13,981 nt of DNA from Planctomycetaceae bacterium (GTDB lineage Bacteria; Planctomycetota; Planctomycetia; Pirellulales; UBA1268): NCBI GenBank assembly GCA_018694455.1, contig JABHNP010000145.1:1-13981 (forward strand), read 5' to 3'. Positions 7,629 to 13,846 of this stretch are shown piece after piece (position 1 is the first letter of the stretch; each line of letters opens with the position of its first letter). A model generated the notes under the pieces. It had not been told where the DNA came from. It saw only the letters and a list, made by a program, of their open reading frames with translations, and did not search any database. The translations under genes were made by a program, and so were the position numbers.

Positions 7629-7732
7629 TGGATCACCTCCTTTACTACGAGACTCTCAGCAGTCGCAACCACTGCACTGACTGCCGCCGAGCGGACCATT
7701 CTGGCAAGCCAGAAAACTCGTTCATCGAGCAT
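7625..7732 (-). CDS. 35-codon ORF overlapping the 16-codon ORF (hypothetical)
   Basis: ATG at 7732 starts a 35-residue peptide, beginning MLDERVFWLARMVRSAAV and ending VVKEVIQ. It has an amphipathic or hydrophobic helical look. Its last codons (AAG GAG GTG ATC CAG TGA) also form the ribosome binding site of the next ORF. No clear Shine-Dalgarno precedes it. It lies 121 nt after the methyltransferase stop. Codons 15-18 carry GGCGGCAGT, which matches the 3' arm of the downstream terminator. It could be a small protein, the first part of a frameshifted ~50-residue protein, or a regulatory uORF; I do not recognise a family. Confidence 0.35.
   Translation of the reverse strand: MLDERVFWLARMVRSAAVSAVVATAESLVVKEVIQ
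7629..7643 (-). promoter_or_regulatory. Extended perfect Shine-Dalgarno sequence
   Basis: The minus-strand sequence AAAGGAGGTGATCCA is the exact reverse complement of TGGATCACCTCCTTT, the canonical 3' end of bacterial 16S rRNA. Other genes in the window have at best AAGGAGGT (12457-12464) or AAGGA. This site should load ribosomes very strongly on the 16-codon ORF. Confidence 0.75.
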
Positions 7733-7853
7733 GTAAGCCCGACTTCTGAATAGTAGCAGCAGACTTGATATTGTGGATACGGTGATCTTCGCCGGCAGTA
7801 CAGATGAGGCAGATTTCTGGTGAAAAATTGTTTTTTAAGCTGTTCGTTGGGTA

Positions 7854-8462
7854 TCAGAGCCGGCGGAATTGCATGACGTGTTCTCGGCCTTCCCTCCCCG
7901 GATACCATGCATTTGGTGTTTTTGAGCTTTCCAGAATAAAACCATTCTCAGCAAGGAAAAGTGTCTCCACTTCTTGAATACTTGTGCCGTGAGGTGGGCC
8001 GTCAGGCGGTGCAGTCTCATAGCTTTGTGGGTTCAAGTAAAAGACGCCAAGAAATATGCCTGCTGGCTTGAGAGTGGAAGCAATTGCTGAAACGTACTTG
8101 GGTCGTTCAGAAGGATCGATTGCACAATAGCAGGTGTGTTCCCAAACCCAGTCAAAGGCTTTATGAAATTGTTGGGGTAATAAAAAGAGATCTGCCTGCT
8201 GGTACTGCTCGTTGTCGTACGATTTGTTTTGCTGACACGTTGTGATGGCAGTTGTAGAAATATCAATTCCAAGAGGTGCTGATGTTGGCTCAGCATTGGC
8301 AATCGCTTGTACGTCATGGCCTGTGCCGCATCCAGGAACGAGAACCCTGCCCGTCATTCGTTGCTGATTTAACTTAAGCCACTCAATAAGTGGTGGTGAT
8401 GCAGAGCCCTTGTCCCAGGGTGTGTTGCCTTGACGATAACGCTGATCCCAGTCGGGCTGCAT
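7854..8462 (-). CDS. TPMT-family (thiopurine S-methyltransferase-like) SAM methyltransferase
   Basis: This 202-residue Rossmann-fold class I methyltransferase is the usual length for the family. The N-terminal signature 'WDQRYRQGNTPWDKGSASPP' (5-24) is characteristic of the TPMT/thiol-halide methyltransferase group (PF05724). The SAM-binding motif I is 'GRVLVPGCGTGHD' (38-50), and the acidic motif II loop is 'GIDIS' near 69-73. 'WEHTCYCAIDPSERPKYV' is the family's post-II segment. It probably methylates a small thiol, halide, chalcogen or similar nucleophile in the cytosol; the exact acceptor cannot be read. It is the last ordinary gene of a leftward six-gene cluster, 45 nt after the SRPBCC gene. 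No clear Shine-Dalgarno precedes the ATG. Confidence 0.88.
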   Translation of the reverse strand: MQPDWDQRYRQGNTPWDKGSASPPLIEWLKLNQQRMTGRVLVPGCGTGHDVQAIANAEPTSAPLGIDISTTAITTCQQNKSYDNEQYQQADLFLLPQQFHKAFDWVWEHTCYCAIDPSERPKYVSAIASTLKPAGIFLGVFYLNPQSYETAPPDGPPHGTSIQEVETLFLAENGFILESSKTPNAWYPGREGREHVMQFRRL

Positions 8463-8507
8463 GGTATTATAAAAAACCGTTTTCGGTCATTTCCGTATCG
8501 TGTGAGA

Positions 8508-8969
8508 TTATTTGCTTTCTGTGGCTGCTTTATGGCAGGCTCTTCGGGTGATCCAACGACGATAGCAAAACATGAAGTACAAATTGGGATAAGAGAAAAG
8601 GAGTCGCGTCACAACTCCCCAGAAACCTTTTTTATGTTCGTATTCGATATGCTCGTTCACTCTTGTATTGTCCGCATCGAGTTCCGTAAAGGTATGGGTA
8701 TGCTCCCATTTTTCTGCAGGACCACTTTGCTGTACGTCAGTAAAGCCATTGCCAGAAACATTTTTATGGATTGCAGTCCAGTTCAAAGGTAGTGGGCCGA
8801 CCCACAGGGTGAATCGTGAAACTGATCCTTCGGCAAGCGGCTCAACTGAGTGAATCTTCACAAGTGTTGGCGGTGGAGTTAACCGCTTTAGAGCAGACGT
8901 GCTATGGTGAAATTCCTGAACAACATGGAGCGGGGCAGGTACTTCGAATGTGAAATCGAATATGGGCAT
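8508..8969 (-). CDS. SRPBCC (START-like) family protein
   Basis: This 153-residue soluble protein shows the helix-grip pattern. A first strand ('FDFTFEVPAPLHVVQEF', 4-20) leads into short helices ('HHSTSALKRLTPPP'). A run of antiparallel strands follows, for example 'SVSRFTLWVGPLPLNWTAIH' and 'WEHTHTFTELDADNTRVNEH'. It ends in a long C-terminal helix with Phe, Tyr and Arg. Many family members bind a hydrophobic ligand; no catalytic residues can be assigned. It starts 7 nt after the stop of the peroxiredoxin gene, so co-transcription and possibly coupled translation are expected. No Shine-Dalgarno is visible. The function in this cluster is unknown. Confidence 0.75.
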   Translation of the reverse strand: MPIFDFTFEVPAPLHVVQEFHHSTSALKRLTPPPTLVKIHSVEPLAEGSVSRFTLWVGPLPLNWTAIHKNVSGNGFTDVQQSGPAEKWEHTHTFTELDADNTRVNEHIEYEHKKGFWGVVTRLLFSYPNLYFMFCYRRWITRRACHKAATESK

Positions 8970-8976
8970 AGCAGTG

Positions 8977-9534
8977 TTAGTCGTGTGAGTGGATGCTTCT
9001 TAGGGTGTCTTTTGCTTTCTCAACATGTTTTGCCGCAGAAAACTGTGCTGAAAACGCAAGGCGAATGATTCCTGATCGGTCGATCACAAACGTGGTGCGA
9101 CCGGGCATTATGCCAAGGGTTCGCGGCACCTGGAAGGCTTTTCGAAGCTCGCCATGAGGGTCACTGGCAAGTGGGAAAGGTAGGTTGTACTTCTCGGCAA
9201 AACCGTTATGGCTTTTTGGAGTATCGCTACTTATGCCAATGATTACGGCGTCTAAGCTTTTGAAGTTTGAGTATGCGTCACGAAATGAGCAAGCTTCGGC
9301 AGTGCATACTGGTGTATTGTCTTTCGGATAAAAAAATAATACTACAGATTTCTTTCCCTGAAAATCTGAAAGCTTGACGACGTTTCCGGCGTGTAATTGA
9401 AGGGAGACATCTGGTGCTTGTGTACCAACGGTTCCTTGCATATTTATTTCTTCCTCATTTGCGGTGCTACTACACCCAGTACTACAAGCTAGAACAGAAC
9501 AGGTAACTGCGAGTAAGATTGTGTGCGATGTCAT
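8977..9534 (-). CDS. bcp: Thioredoxin-dependent peroxiredoxin, BCP/PrxQ type, with lipoprotein-like signal
   Basis: This is a 185-residue protein. Residues ~32-185 match BCP/PrxQ: 'VVLFFYPKDNTPVCTAEACS' (64-83), with peroxidatic C77 and resolving C82 five residues later (2-Cys PrxQ type). 'FVIDRSGIIRLAF' is the typical late strand. It reduces hydroperoxides with electrons from thioredoxin. The N-terminal ~30 residues are extra relative to the usual ~150-residue cytosolic enzyme. They look like a lipoprotein signal ('MTSHTILLAV..', candidate lipidation Cys C17 or C21). The ATG at 9534 overlaps the stop of the DUF502 gene (ATGA), which supports this start. However, an internal ATG (codon 32, near 9441) has GAGGAAG a few bases upstream and would give the cytosolic length. 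Both forms are possible. Confidence 0.92.
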   Translation of the reverse strand: MTSHTILLAVTCSVLACSTGCSSTANEEEINMQGTVGTQAPDVSLQLHAGNVVKLSDFQGKKSVVLFFYPKDNTPVCTAEACSFRDAYSNFKSLDAVIIGISSDTPKSHNGFAEKYNLPFPLASDPHGELRKAFQVPRTLGIMPGRTTFVIDRSGIIRLAFSAQFSAAKHVEKAKDTLRSIHSHD

Positions 9535-10199
9535 TGGGTGGCGTCATTTTTTTTCATAAATTGCCCAGCTGTAGCTCCCATAGAGAGATACATGCTCATG
9601 AGTCCATCGATTGACATGCCGGCGGGAACAACGTTTTCAACTGGTACAAACATCATAGCGCCACCAAAGGGAACTGGAGCAGTCGGAATGATGACAATCA
9701 GGTGATCGCGATCAAGCACACTATATCGCTCGGGAGAAACGAGGAGTGCTAATACCCGGGATGGTGAATCTTTTCCAAAGGAACAAAAAACAGGTGTCAT
9801 GCCTTTCATGGCATCGTTTTCACTCGGGCCAATCATGTCGATCATCTGCCGGCTCGTACTATAAATACTGCCAACGAGCGGGATTCGTTTAAATGCACTT
9901 TCGACGGTTTTTCCAATCCACTTTTTTGCTCCCAGTTCCACCAATAGACCAACCGCAAACACGACAATAATGACGACCGACCAGCCAAGGAAGTATGGTG
10001 TCGAAGCGTCCTTTCCGACTTGCATACCAATCGCAGTGAGTTGTCGACCTATAAATGTTTCGGGGCCACAGATATATTCAATATATTCAACGACCCAGAC
10101 CACAACTGCGACCGTGATGACAATCGGCAGGATTGCTAGGATACCCCCGATAAAAAAACCGGTAAGGCGACGGAGAAGAGCCAGAGTAAAGCGAACCAT
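9531..10199 (-). CDS. DUF502 family membrane protein
   Basis: This 222-residue protein matches the DUF502 (PF04367; plant COV-like) family. Two membrane helices lie near the N-terminus (about 12-40, 'FFIGGILAILPIVITVAVVV', and about 73-92, 'WSVVIIVVFAVGLLVELGAK'). Family segments follow: 'RIPLVGSIYSTSRQMIDMI' (about 105-123) and 'IPTAPVPFGGAMMFVPVENV', plus the late 'GMSIDGLMSMYLSMGA' helix. Its molecular function is not established. The Shine-Dalgarno AAGGA lies 7 nt before ATG 10199. The gene is 37 nt downstream of the symporter gene and overlaps the peroxiredoxin gene by 4 bp. Confidence 0.9.
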   Translation of the reverse strand: MVRFTLALLRRLTGFFIGGILAILPIVITVAVVVWVVEYIEYICGPETFIGRQLTAIGMQVGKDASTPYFLGWSVVIIVVFAVGLLVELGAKKWIGKTVESAFKRIPLVGSIYSTSRQMIDMIGPSENDAMKGMTPVFCSFGKDSPSRVLALLVSPERYSVLDRDHLIVIIPTAPVPFGGAMMFVPVENVVPAGMSIDGLMSMYLSMGATAGQFMKKNDATQ

Positions 10200-10236
10200 G
10201 AAAGAGTCCTTAGATGCATGTGGGTGTATTGAAAAA

Positions 10237-11718
10237 TTAAGTCGTTTTGACTGAGCCGGGCTTGGCTGAACCTTGTTCGAGTGCTGCTACGACTGCACAG
10301 CCACAGGAATCACTCCAGACATTCACACTTGTGCGAAACATGTCTAATACTCGATCGACGGCTAGAATAATACCCTGCATTTCGATGGGAAGCCCCACTG
10401 CCTGCAGAATCACAATCATCATAACAAGTCCTGCGTGAGGAATACCTGCAGCACCGATGCTTGCAAGGAGAGCAGTGATTGCAACAATAAGTTGCTGCTC
10501 CAAAGGCAGGACTGCCCCATGATAAAGCTGGCCGATAAAAAGCACTGCAACGGCTTCATACAGCGCGGTACCATCCATATTGATGGTTGCACCAAGCGGA
10601 AGCACAAATGAGGAAACGCGATTATCAACTCCTGCTCTGTTCTCGACGCAGGCCAAGGTGAGCGGTAGGGTGCCATTTGACGACGCTGAACTAAAGGCTG
10701 TGAGAAGAGCTGGCGAGAGTGCCTTTGCGTATGCAATTGGATCACGACGGGCTACAAATTTTAGAATGAGTGGCAGCACAATCAGGGCATGTGTCATTAA
10801 TGCTGCGATGACAGTCAGTAGATACCAAAAGAGTGATTTAAATACAGCGGGACCTTGTGTTGCGGTTACAAAAAGCATGAGGCATAACACCCCAAGAGGA
10901 GCCAAGGCAATTATGGCCATCGTCATAGCCATCATGACTTCAAAGCCAGCTTCTGCTGCTGCACGAACGGCTTTGAGTGTTTTTCCCCCTACGATGACGG
11001 CAAAGATCGAGAATGCCAGCGTGAACGAAATGATTGAAAGAAAATGTGAGTCCGCAATTGCAGCAATTGGATTTGTTGGAATCATTCGTTCAACCTGATC
11101 GAAGAGCAGGGTGCCAAGAGACTGGCCGCCTGTTTCTATGCCTTGGACAGCCGACGCGGCATCTCCGGTAATTCCCGGCCGAAAAACATTCACTGCGATA
11201 AGCCCAATAGTGATAGCCGCCGCACTTGTACAGATGTAATAAAGGATTGTTCGAAGGAACATGCTGCCGAGGCTCGCAGCATCACCGAGTCCTGTGATCC
11301 CGCAAATGAGTGAAGTAATAATTAGTGGCACAGCAACCATTTGAAGAAGTCTAAGAAAGAGATTTCCTATGAGTTGAGAGGTTTCACCAACTACTCGGGC
11401 CGTACTACGACCAAATTGATGAAACCAGGAAGCGGCCTCAGGCTGAGTGTGCCGAAGCTCGTCTACGGTCGAAGCTGCCCCAGGAGTCTTTCGTGTGCCA
11501 TCAACAATGGCGGAGTGTTTTTCACCAGAGGTTGTCGTCCAGTCGATTTTGATGTGGTTTGATGAATCATAAATTTCAAGAGACGTAAGCGTCGTGGGGA
11601 GTTTGTCCTCCTGAACAACAGTGTTTCGTGTTCCTCCGTAGATATTCAGGCTGATGCCAATGAGTGCACCAAGTGTCATCCCAATGGCTATTTGCCAATG
11701 TAGTGCAAGTTTCATCAT
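10237..11718 (-). CDS. Dicarboxylate/amino acid:cation symporter (DAACS family) with large first extracellular loop
   Basis: This is a 493-residue glutamate/aspartate transporter-fold protein (GltP/DctA/EAAT class). Numbering is from ATG 11718. It has the Ser-rich HP1 motif 'FSSASSNGTLP' (342-352), the sodium-binding 'NMDGT' (380-384) and HP2 'GIPHAGLVMM'. The TM8 pattern 'DRVLDMFRTSVNVWSD' (455-470) keeps D459, R462, T463, N466 and D470, which align with GltPh D394, R397, T398, N401 and D405. The conserved Arg suggests an acidic amino acid or dicarboxylate substrate driven by Na+ or H+. About 80 hydrophilic residues (roughly 29-111) separate TM1 from TM2, much longer than usual. ATG 11718 is chosen over one at 11760, which would overlap the upstream gene and add a non-family N-tail. 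AAAGGA lies about 16 nt upstream, a long spacing, so ATG 11715 is equally possible. Confidence 0.92.
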   Translation of the reverse strand: MMKLALHWQIAIGMTLGALIGISLNIYGGTRNTVVQEDKLPTTLTSLEIYDSSNHIKIDWTTTSGEKHSAIVDGTRKTPGAASTVDELRHTQPEAASWFHQFGRSTARVVGETSQLIGNLFLRLLQMVAVPLIITSLICGITGLGDAASLGSMFLRTILYYICTSAAAITIGLIAVNVFRPGITGDAASAVQGIETGGQSLGTLLFDQVERMIPTNPIAAIADSHFLSIISFTLAFSIFAVIVGGKTLKAVRAAAEAGFEVMMAMTMAIIALAPLGVLCLMLFVTATQGPAVFKSLFWYLLTVIAALMTHALIVLPLILKFVARRDPIAYAKALSPALLTAFSSASSNGTLPLTLACVENRAGVDNRVSSFVLPLGATINMDGTALYEAVAVLFIGQLYHGAVLPLEQQLIVAITALLASIGAAGIPHAGLVMMIVILQAVGLPIEMQGIILAVDRVLDMFRTSVNVWSDSCGCAVVAALEQGSAKPGSVKTT

Positions 11719-11738
11719 AAGAATATTTGTGATTTCCT

Positions 11739-12338
11739 TTAGGGCGCAATAATGGACCATGATACTGGATTATTCTTAACAGAGAGAAGAACACGCTGAT
11801 GTCCTGTTGCGTGAAGCGTGAGGATTTCGAGTTCTTCAAATTGGCATGCTACAACTACAAATTGGGAGAAGCCTTTTGAGTCACCTGTTTTTGGTATGAG
11901 AGGAGCGGGTGGAAACTGGTCCACGTGGGCTCCGGGTGGATTTGGTGTCCCGTAGCATGCACGGCTTGAGTTGCGGGAGTCTTGCCACGCCTGCTTGGCA
12001 CGTTCATTTTGATTGTGGGTTGTAGCAAGGGCATTGAGGCGTATTTGAACACGTGCCAAAGAATCATACCAATGCAGGCAAAGATTCTTGCAATGCTGCA
12101 GGTCTTTGATCTTTGGAGAGCGAAGATCTGTATGAAACGTAAACTCCGGAAGTGTTTCATTAAATTGGCGAAGTACAACCGAACGTGTCTGGGGAAATCC
12201 ATTACCTGTAACGCTACTGACATTCGCTATATGAAACGGGTGCTTCGCAGAATGAATTGCATTGTTGAATTGGGTGATGCAGAAGTCCCAGAAGGACAAG
12301 GCATTGTATTGGGTGAGGTCCCAGGGTGAATTGTTCAC
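11739..12338 (-). CDS. Pyridoxamine 5'-phosphate oxidase-family flavoprotein
   Basis: This 199-residue protein has the FMN-binding split-barrel fold of the PNPOx family, probably the Alr4036-like subgroup (Pyridox_oxase_2) rather than true PdxH. 'PQTRSVVLRQF' (about 49-59) is the typical second strand. 'FTFHTDLRSPKIKDL' (about 67-81) resembles the FMN-phosphate-binding strand. The end 'RVLLSVKNNPVSWSIIAP' matches the family's C-terminal strand. It likely binds FMN in the cytosol; the substrate is unknown. The start is GTG at 12338, with only a weak GAGAAAAG upstream, and is supported by the family-like N-terminus 'SPWDLTQYNAL'. It is the first gene of the leftward cluster, and its stop is 20 nt before the symporter start. 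Confidence 0.75.
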   Translation of the reverse strand: MNNSPWDLTQYNALSFWDFCITQFNNAIHSAKHPFHIANVSSVTGNGFPQTRSVVLRQFNETLPEFTFHTDLRSPKIKDLQHCKNLCLHWYDSLARVQIRLNALATTHNQNERAKQAWQDSRNSSRACYGTPNPPGAHVDQFPPAPLIPKTGDSKGFSQFVVVACQFEELEILTLHATGHQRVLLSVKNNPVSWSIIAP

Positions 12339-12468
12339 AATAGAACTTTTCTCGTGGCGTATGTAAGACGCGTAGGTAAACTTAGCGCCTGTTGGGTGTG
12401 GTTCGTCCTGAAGAGATGTAGCATACCTTGATAAGGTTAAAATAAATGACTGTTTTAAGGAGGTCGCG
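12330..12468. promoter_or_regulatory. Divergent intergenic region with a short palindrome
   Basis: This region separates the leftward six-gene cluster from the rightward DUF1080 gene and should hold both promoters. A 12-bp inverted repeat, ATTGT-TC-ACAAT (12330-12341), covers the GTG start of the PNPOx-like gene; it could be an operator or chance. TAAAAT at 12438-12443 is a reasonable -10 for the rightward gene but lacks a matching -35. AAGGAGGT at 12457-12464, followed by CGCG and ATG, is a strong ribosome binding site. Confidence 0.35.
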
Positions 12469-13233
12469 ATGGTTCGAAGCTATGGCAATATTTTTGTTTT
12501 TCTGGGATTCGTTTGTGGAATTGCTCAGATTCATGCAGATGAGATGTCAGTCAAGGTTGTTGAGGCACCGGCCGAGACACCAGGGATGAGGGCCCTTTTT
12601 AATGGAAAAGATCTCGCAGGATGGACAGGTGATGCACGTCTTTGGAGTGTTCGGGATGGAGTCATTCATGGAGAAACCACCGAAGATGAATCCACCAGAG
12701 GAAATACATTTCTTATTTTTAAGGGCGATAGCGACACATCAGAAGAATTTGATGACTTTGAGTTGCGACTCTCTTTCCGGTGTAATGCAACAAATAATTC
12801 CGGTATTCAGTATCGATCAGAATGGTTGTCAGATCGGAAGAATAACTGGGTGCTCGCTGGGTACCAGCATGAAGTTCGGAATGAAATTGGTTTCCCAAAT
12901 GTATCATCATTTATTTATGACGAAAAAGGGAAGGGGAAGCGGTTGTGCAATATCGGCGAGGTCTGTGAGCGTAATAAACAAGGCGAAAAGACAGTGACGG
13001 CACTGCTCATTGATGAACGACAATTTCAAAAAGTATTTCATCTCGATGGCTGGAATGACGTCGTGATCATCGCTGAGGGTAACCGTGTGCGTCATTTTCT
13101 TAACGGGCGTCAGGTTATCGACTTTGTGAATTTGGACGCAGGCACGGTTCGGGAAAAAGGCGTTATTGGCTTACAGCTTCACCAAGGCAAGCCCATGTGG
13201 ACAGAATTCAAAAACATCCGAATAAAAAACTGA
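12469..13233 (+). CDS. Secreted DUF1080 (3-keto-disaccharide hydrolase-like) protein
   Basis: This 254-residue protein has a signal peptide (hydrophobic core about 8-20, likely cleavage after 'IHA', residue 23) and one DUF1080/PF06439 domain filling the rest. Hallmarks are 'ALFNGKDLAGWTGD' (42-55), 'LWSVRDGVIHGET' (58-70), 'NNSGIQYRSEW' (109-119), 'LDGWNDVVIIAEGNRVRHFL' and the final 'GVIGLQLHQGKPMWTEFKNI'. It fits periplasmic or extracellular carbohydrate handling; members with this exact pattern are very numerous in Planctomycetes. The substrate is unknown. The start is set by AAGGAGGT four bases upstream. It appears monocistronic, with a hairpin terminator 39 bp after the stop. It is only distantly similar to the other DUF1080 protein in the window, so the two are not a recent duplication. 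Confidence 0.92.
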   Translation: MVRSYGNIFVFLGFVCGIAQIHADEMSVKVVEAPAETPGMRALFNGKDLAGWTGDARLWSVRDGVIHGETTEDESTRGNTFLIFKGDSDTSEEFDDFELRLSFRCNATNNSGIQYRSEWLSDRKNNWVLAGYQHEVRNEIGFPNVSSFIYDEKGKGKRLCNIGEVCERNKQGEKTVTALLIDERQFQKVFHLDGWNDVVIIAEGNRVRHFLNGRQVIDFVNLDAGTVREKGVIGLQLHQGKPMWTEFKNIRIKN

Positions 13234-13271
13234 GTGTACTGGTGGAAGTTGTTTTGAGAACGATGCATAAA

Positions 13272-13311
13272 AAAAGCCCGTCGATATCACGAAGAATATT
13301 GACGGGCTTTT
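13272..13311. terminator. Bidirectional intrinsic terminator between convergent DUF1080 and amt genes
   Basis: AAAAGCCCGTC (13272-13282) pairs with GACGGGCTTTT (13301-13311). The stem extends inward by a G-U pair and ATAT/ATAT to 16 bp around an 8-nt loop. A-rich sequence on the left and T-rich on the right give U-tracts in both directions. Confidence 0.9.
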
Positions 13312-13321
13312 CTCAATAAGG

Positions 13322-13846
13322 TTAGACGAGGTCGTATGCCTGTTCCTGATGTTCTGTCAGATCAAGTCCCATCTGTTCTGTTTCAAGAGATACCCTCATG
13401 CCGATAAGTTTGTTGACAAGGATGAAGGCAAGTATTGAGACCACGCCGCTCCAGACAATTGTGACAAGGACACTTTTCGTTTGGGCCCAGACCTGGTCCA
13501 ACATGGCAAGTTCCATTCCGGAACCACCGAGGGCTTCAGCTGCAAACACACCGGTTAAAATTGCGCCAATAATACCGCCGACGCCATGTACACCAAAAAC
13601 ATCGAGGCTATCGTCGTAACCGAATTTGTGTTTCACGGTAGTAGCAAAGTAATAGCAGACCAATGACGAAATTGCACCCAGCGCGATGGCTCCAAGTGGA
13701 CCTGCGGTGCCACTGGCTGGCGTGATAGCTACTAGGCCGGCAACTGCACCAGTTGCGATGCCCAGTGCCGATGCTTTGCCGTGAGCCCATACTTCGATGA
13801 GCATCCAGACGGTTGCAGCTGTTGCCGCAGCGATATGCGTGACTAA
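13322..13846 (-). pseudogene. amt: Ammonium transporter, C-terminal part; 5' end lost at a junction
   Basis: This minus-strand frame encodes about 174 residues of an Amt/Rh-family ammonium channel, ending 'LTEHQEQAYDLV'. Recognisable segments are 'LVTHIAAATAATVWMLIEVW', 'GIATGAVAGLVAITPASG' and 'DVFGVHGVGGIIGAILTGVF'. The last carries the second pore His (equivalent to E. coli AmtB H318). Full-length Amt is over 400 residues, so more than half, including the first pore His, is missing. The frame stays open to the right of 13846 up to an ATG near 13972. However, that part ('MDVGDVFRFLRCGGEADLG') is unlike any Amt and is the antisense of an HsdR coding segment. Transcription would end at the hairpin at 13272-13311. 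It is called a pseudogene only if the junction is real; if it is an assembly error, the gene is simply partial. Confidence 0.85.

Larger units (their letters stand above)
7455..7853. other. 399-bp region without an ordinary gene: leader/terminator region of MFS gene
   Basis: Between the methyltransferase stop and the MFS start I find only the two small ORFs, the strong ribosome binding site, a UUCG hairpin and an intrinsic terminator, all on the minus strand. GGCGGCAGT occurs twice on the minus strand exactly 200 bp apart, at 7688-7680 and 7488-7480. From about 7733 to 7853 nothing clear is seen, and no good promoter could be named. Confidence 0.6.

Noticed and set aside
7629..7643. Plus-strand TGGATCACCTCCTTT looks like the 3' end of a 16S rRNA gene.
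   Set aside because: The sequence on either side has no 16S helix 44/45 resemblance. Read on the minus strand it is an ideally spaced Shine-Dalgarno before a start codon, within a minus-strand transcript ending in a terminator.
8471..8487. Minus-strand ACCG-AAAA-CGGT followed by six T's between the SRPBCC and methyltransferase genes, as a terminator.
   Set aside because: The stem is only 4 bp, too weak to call; it also sits inside an otherwise continuous gene cluster.
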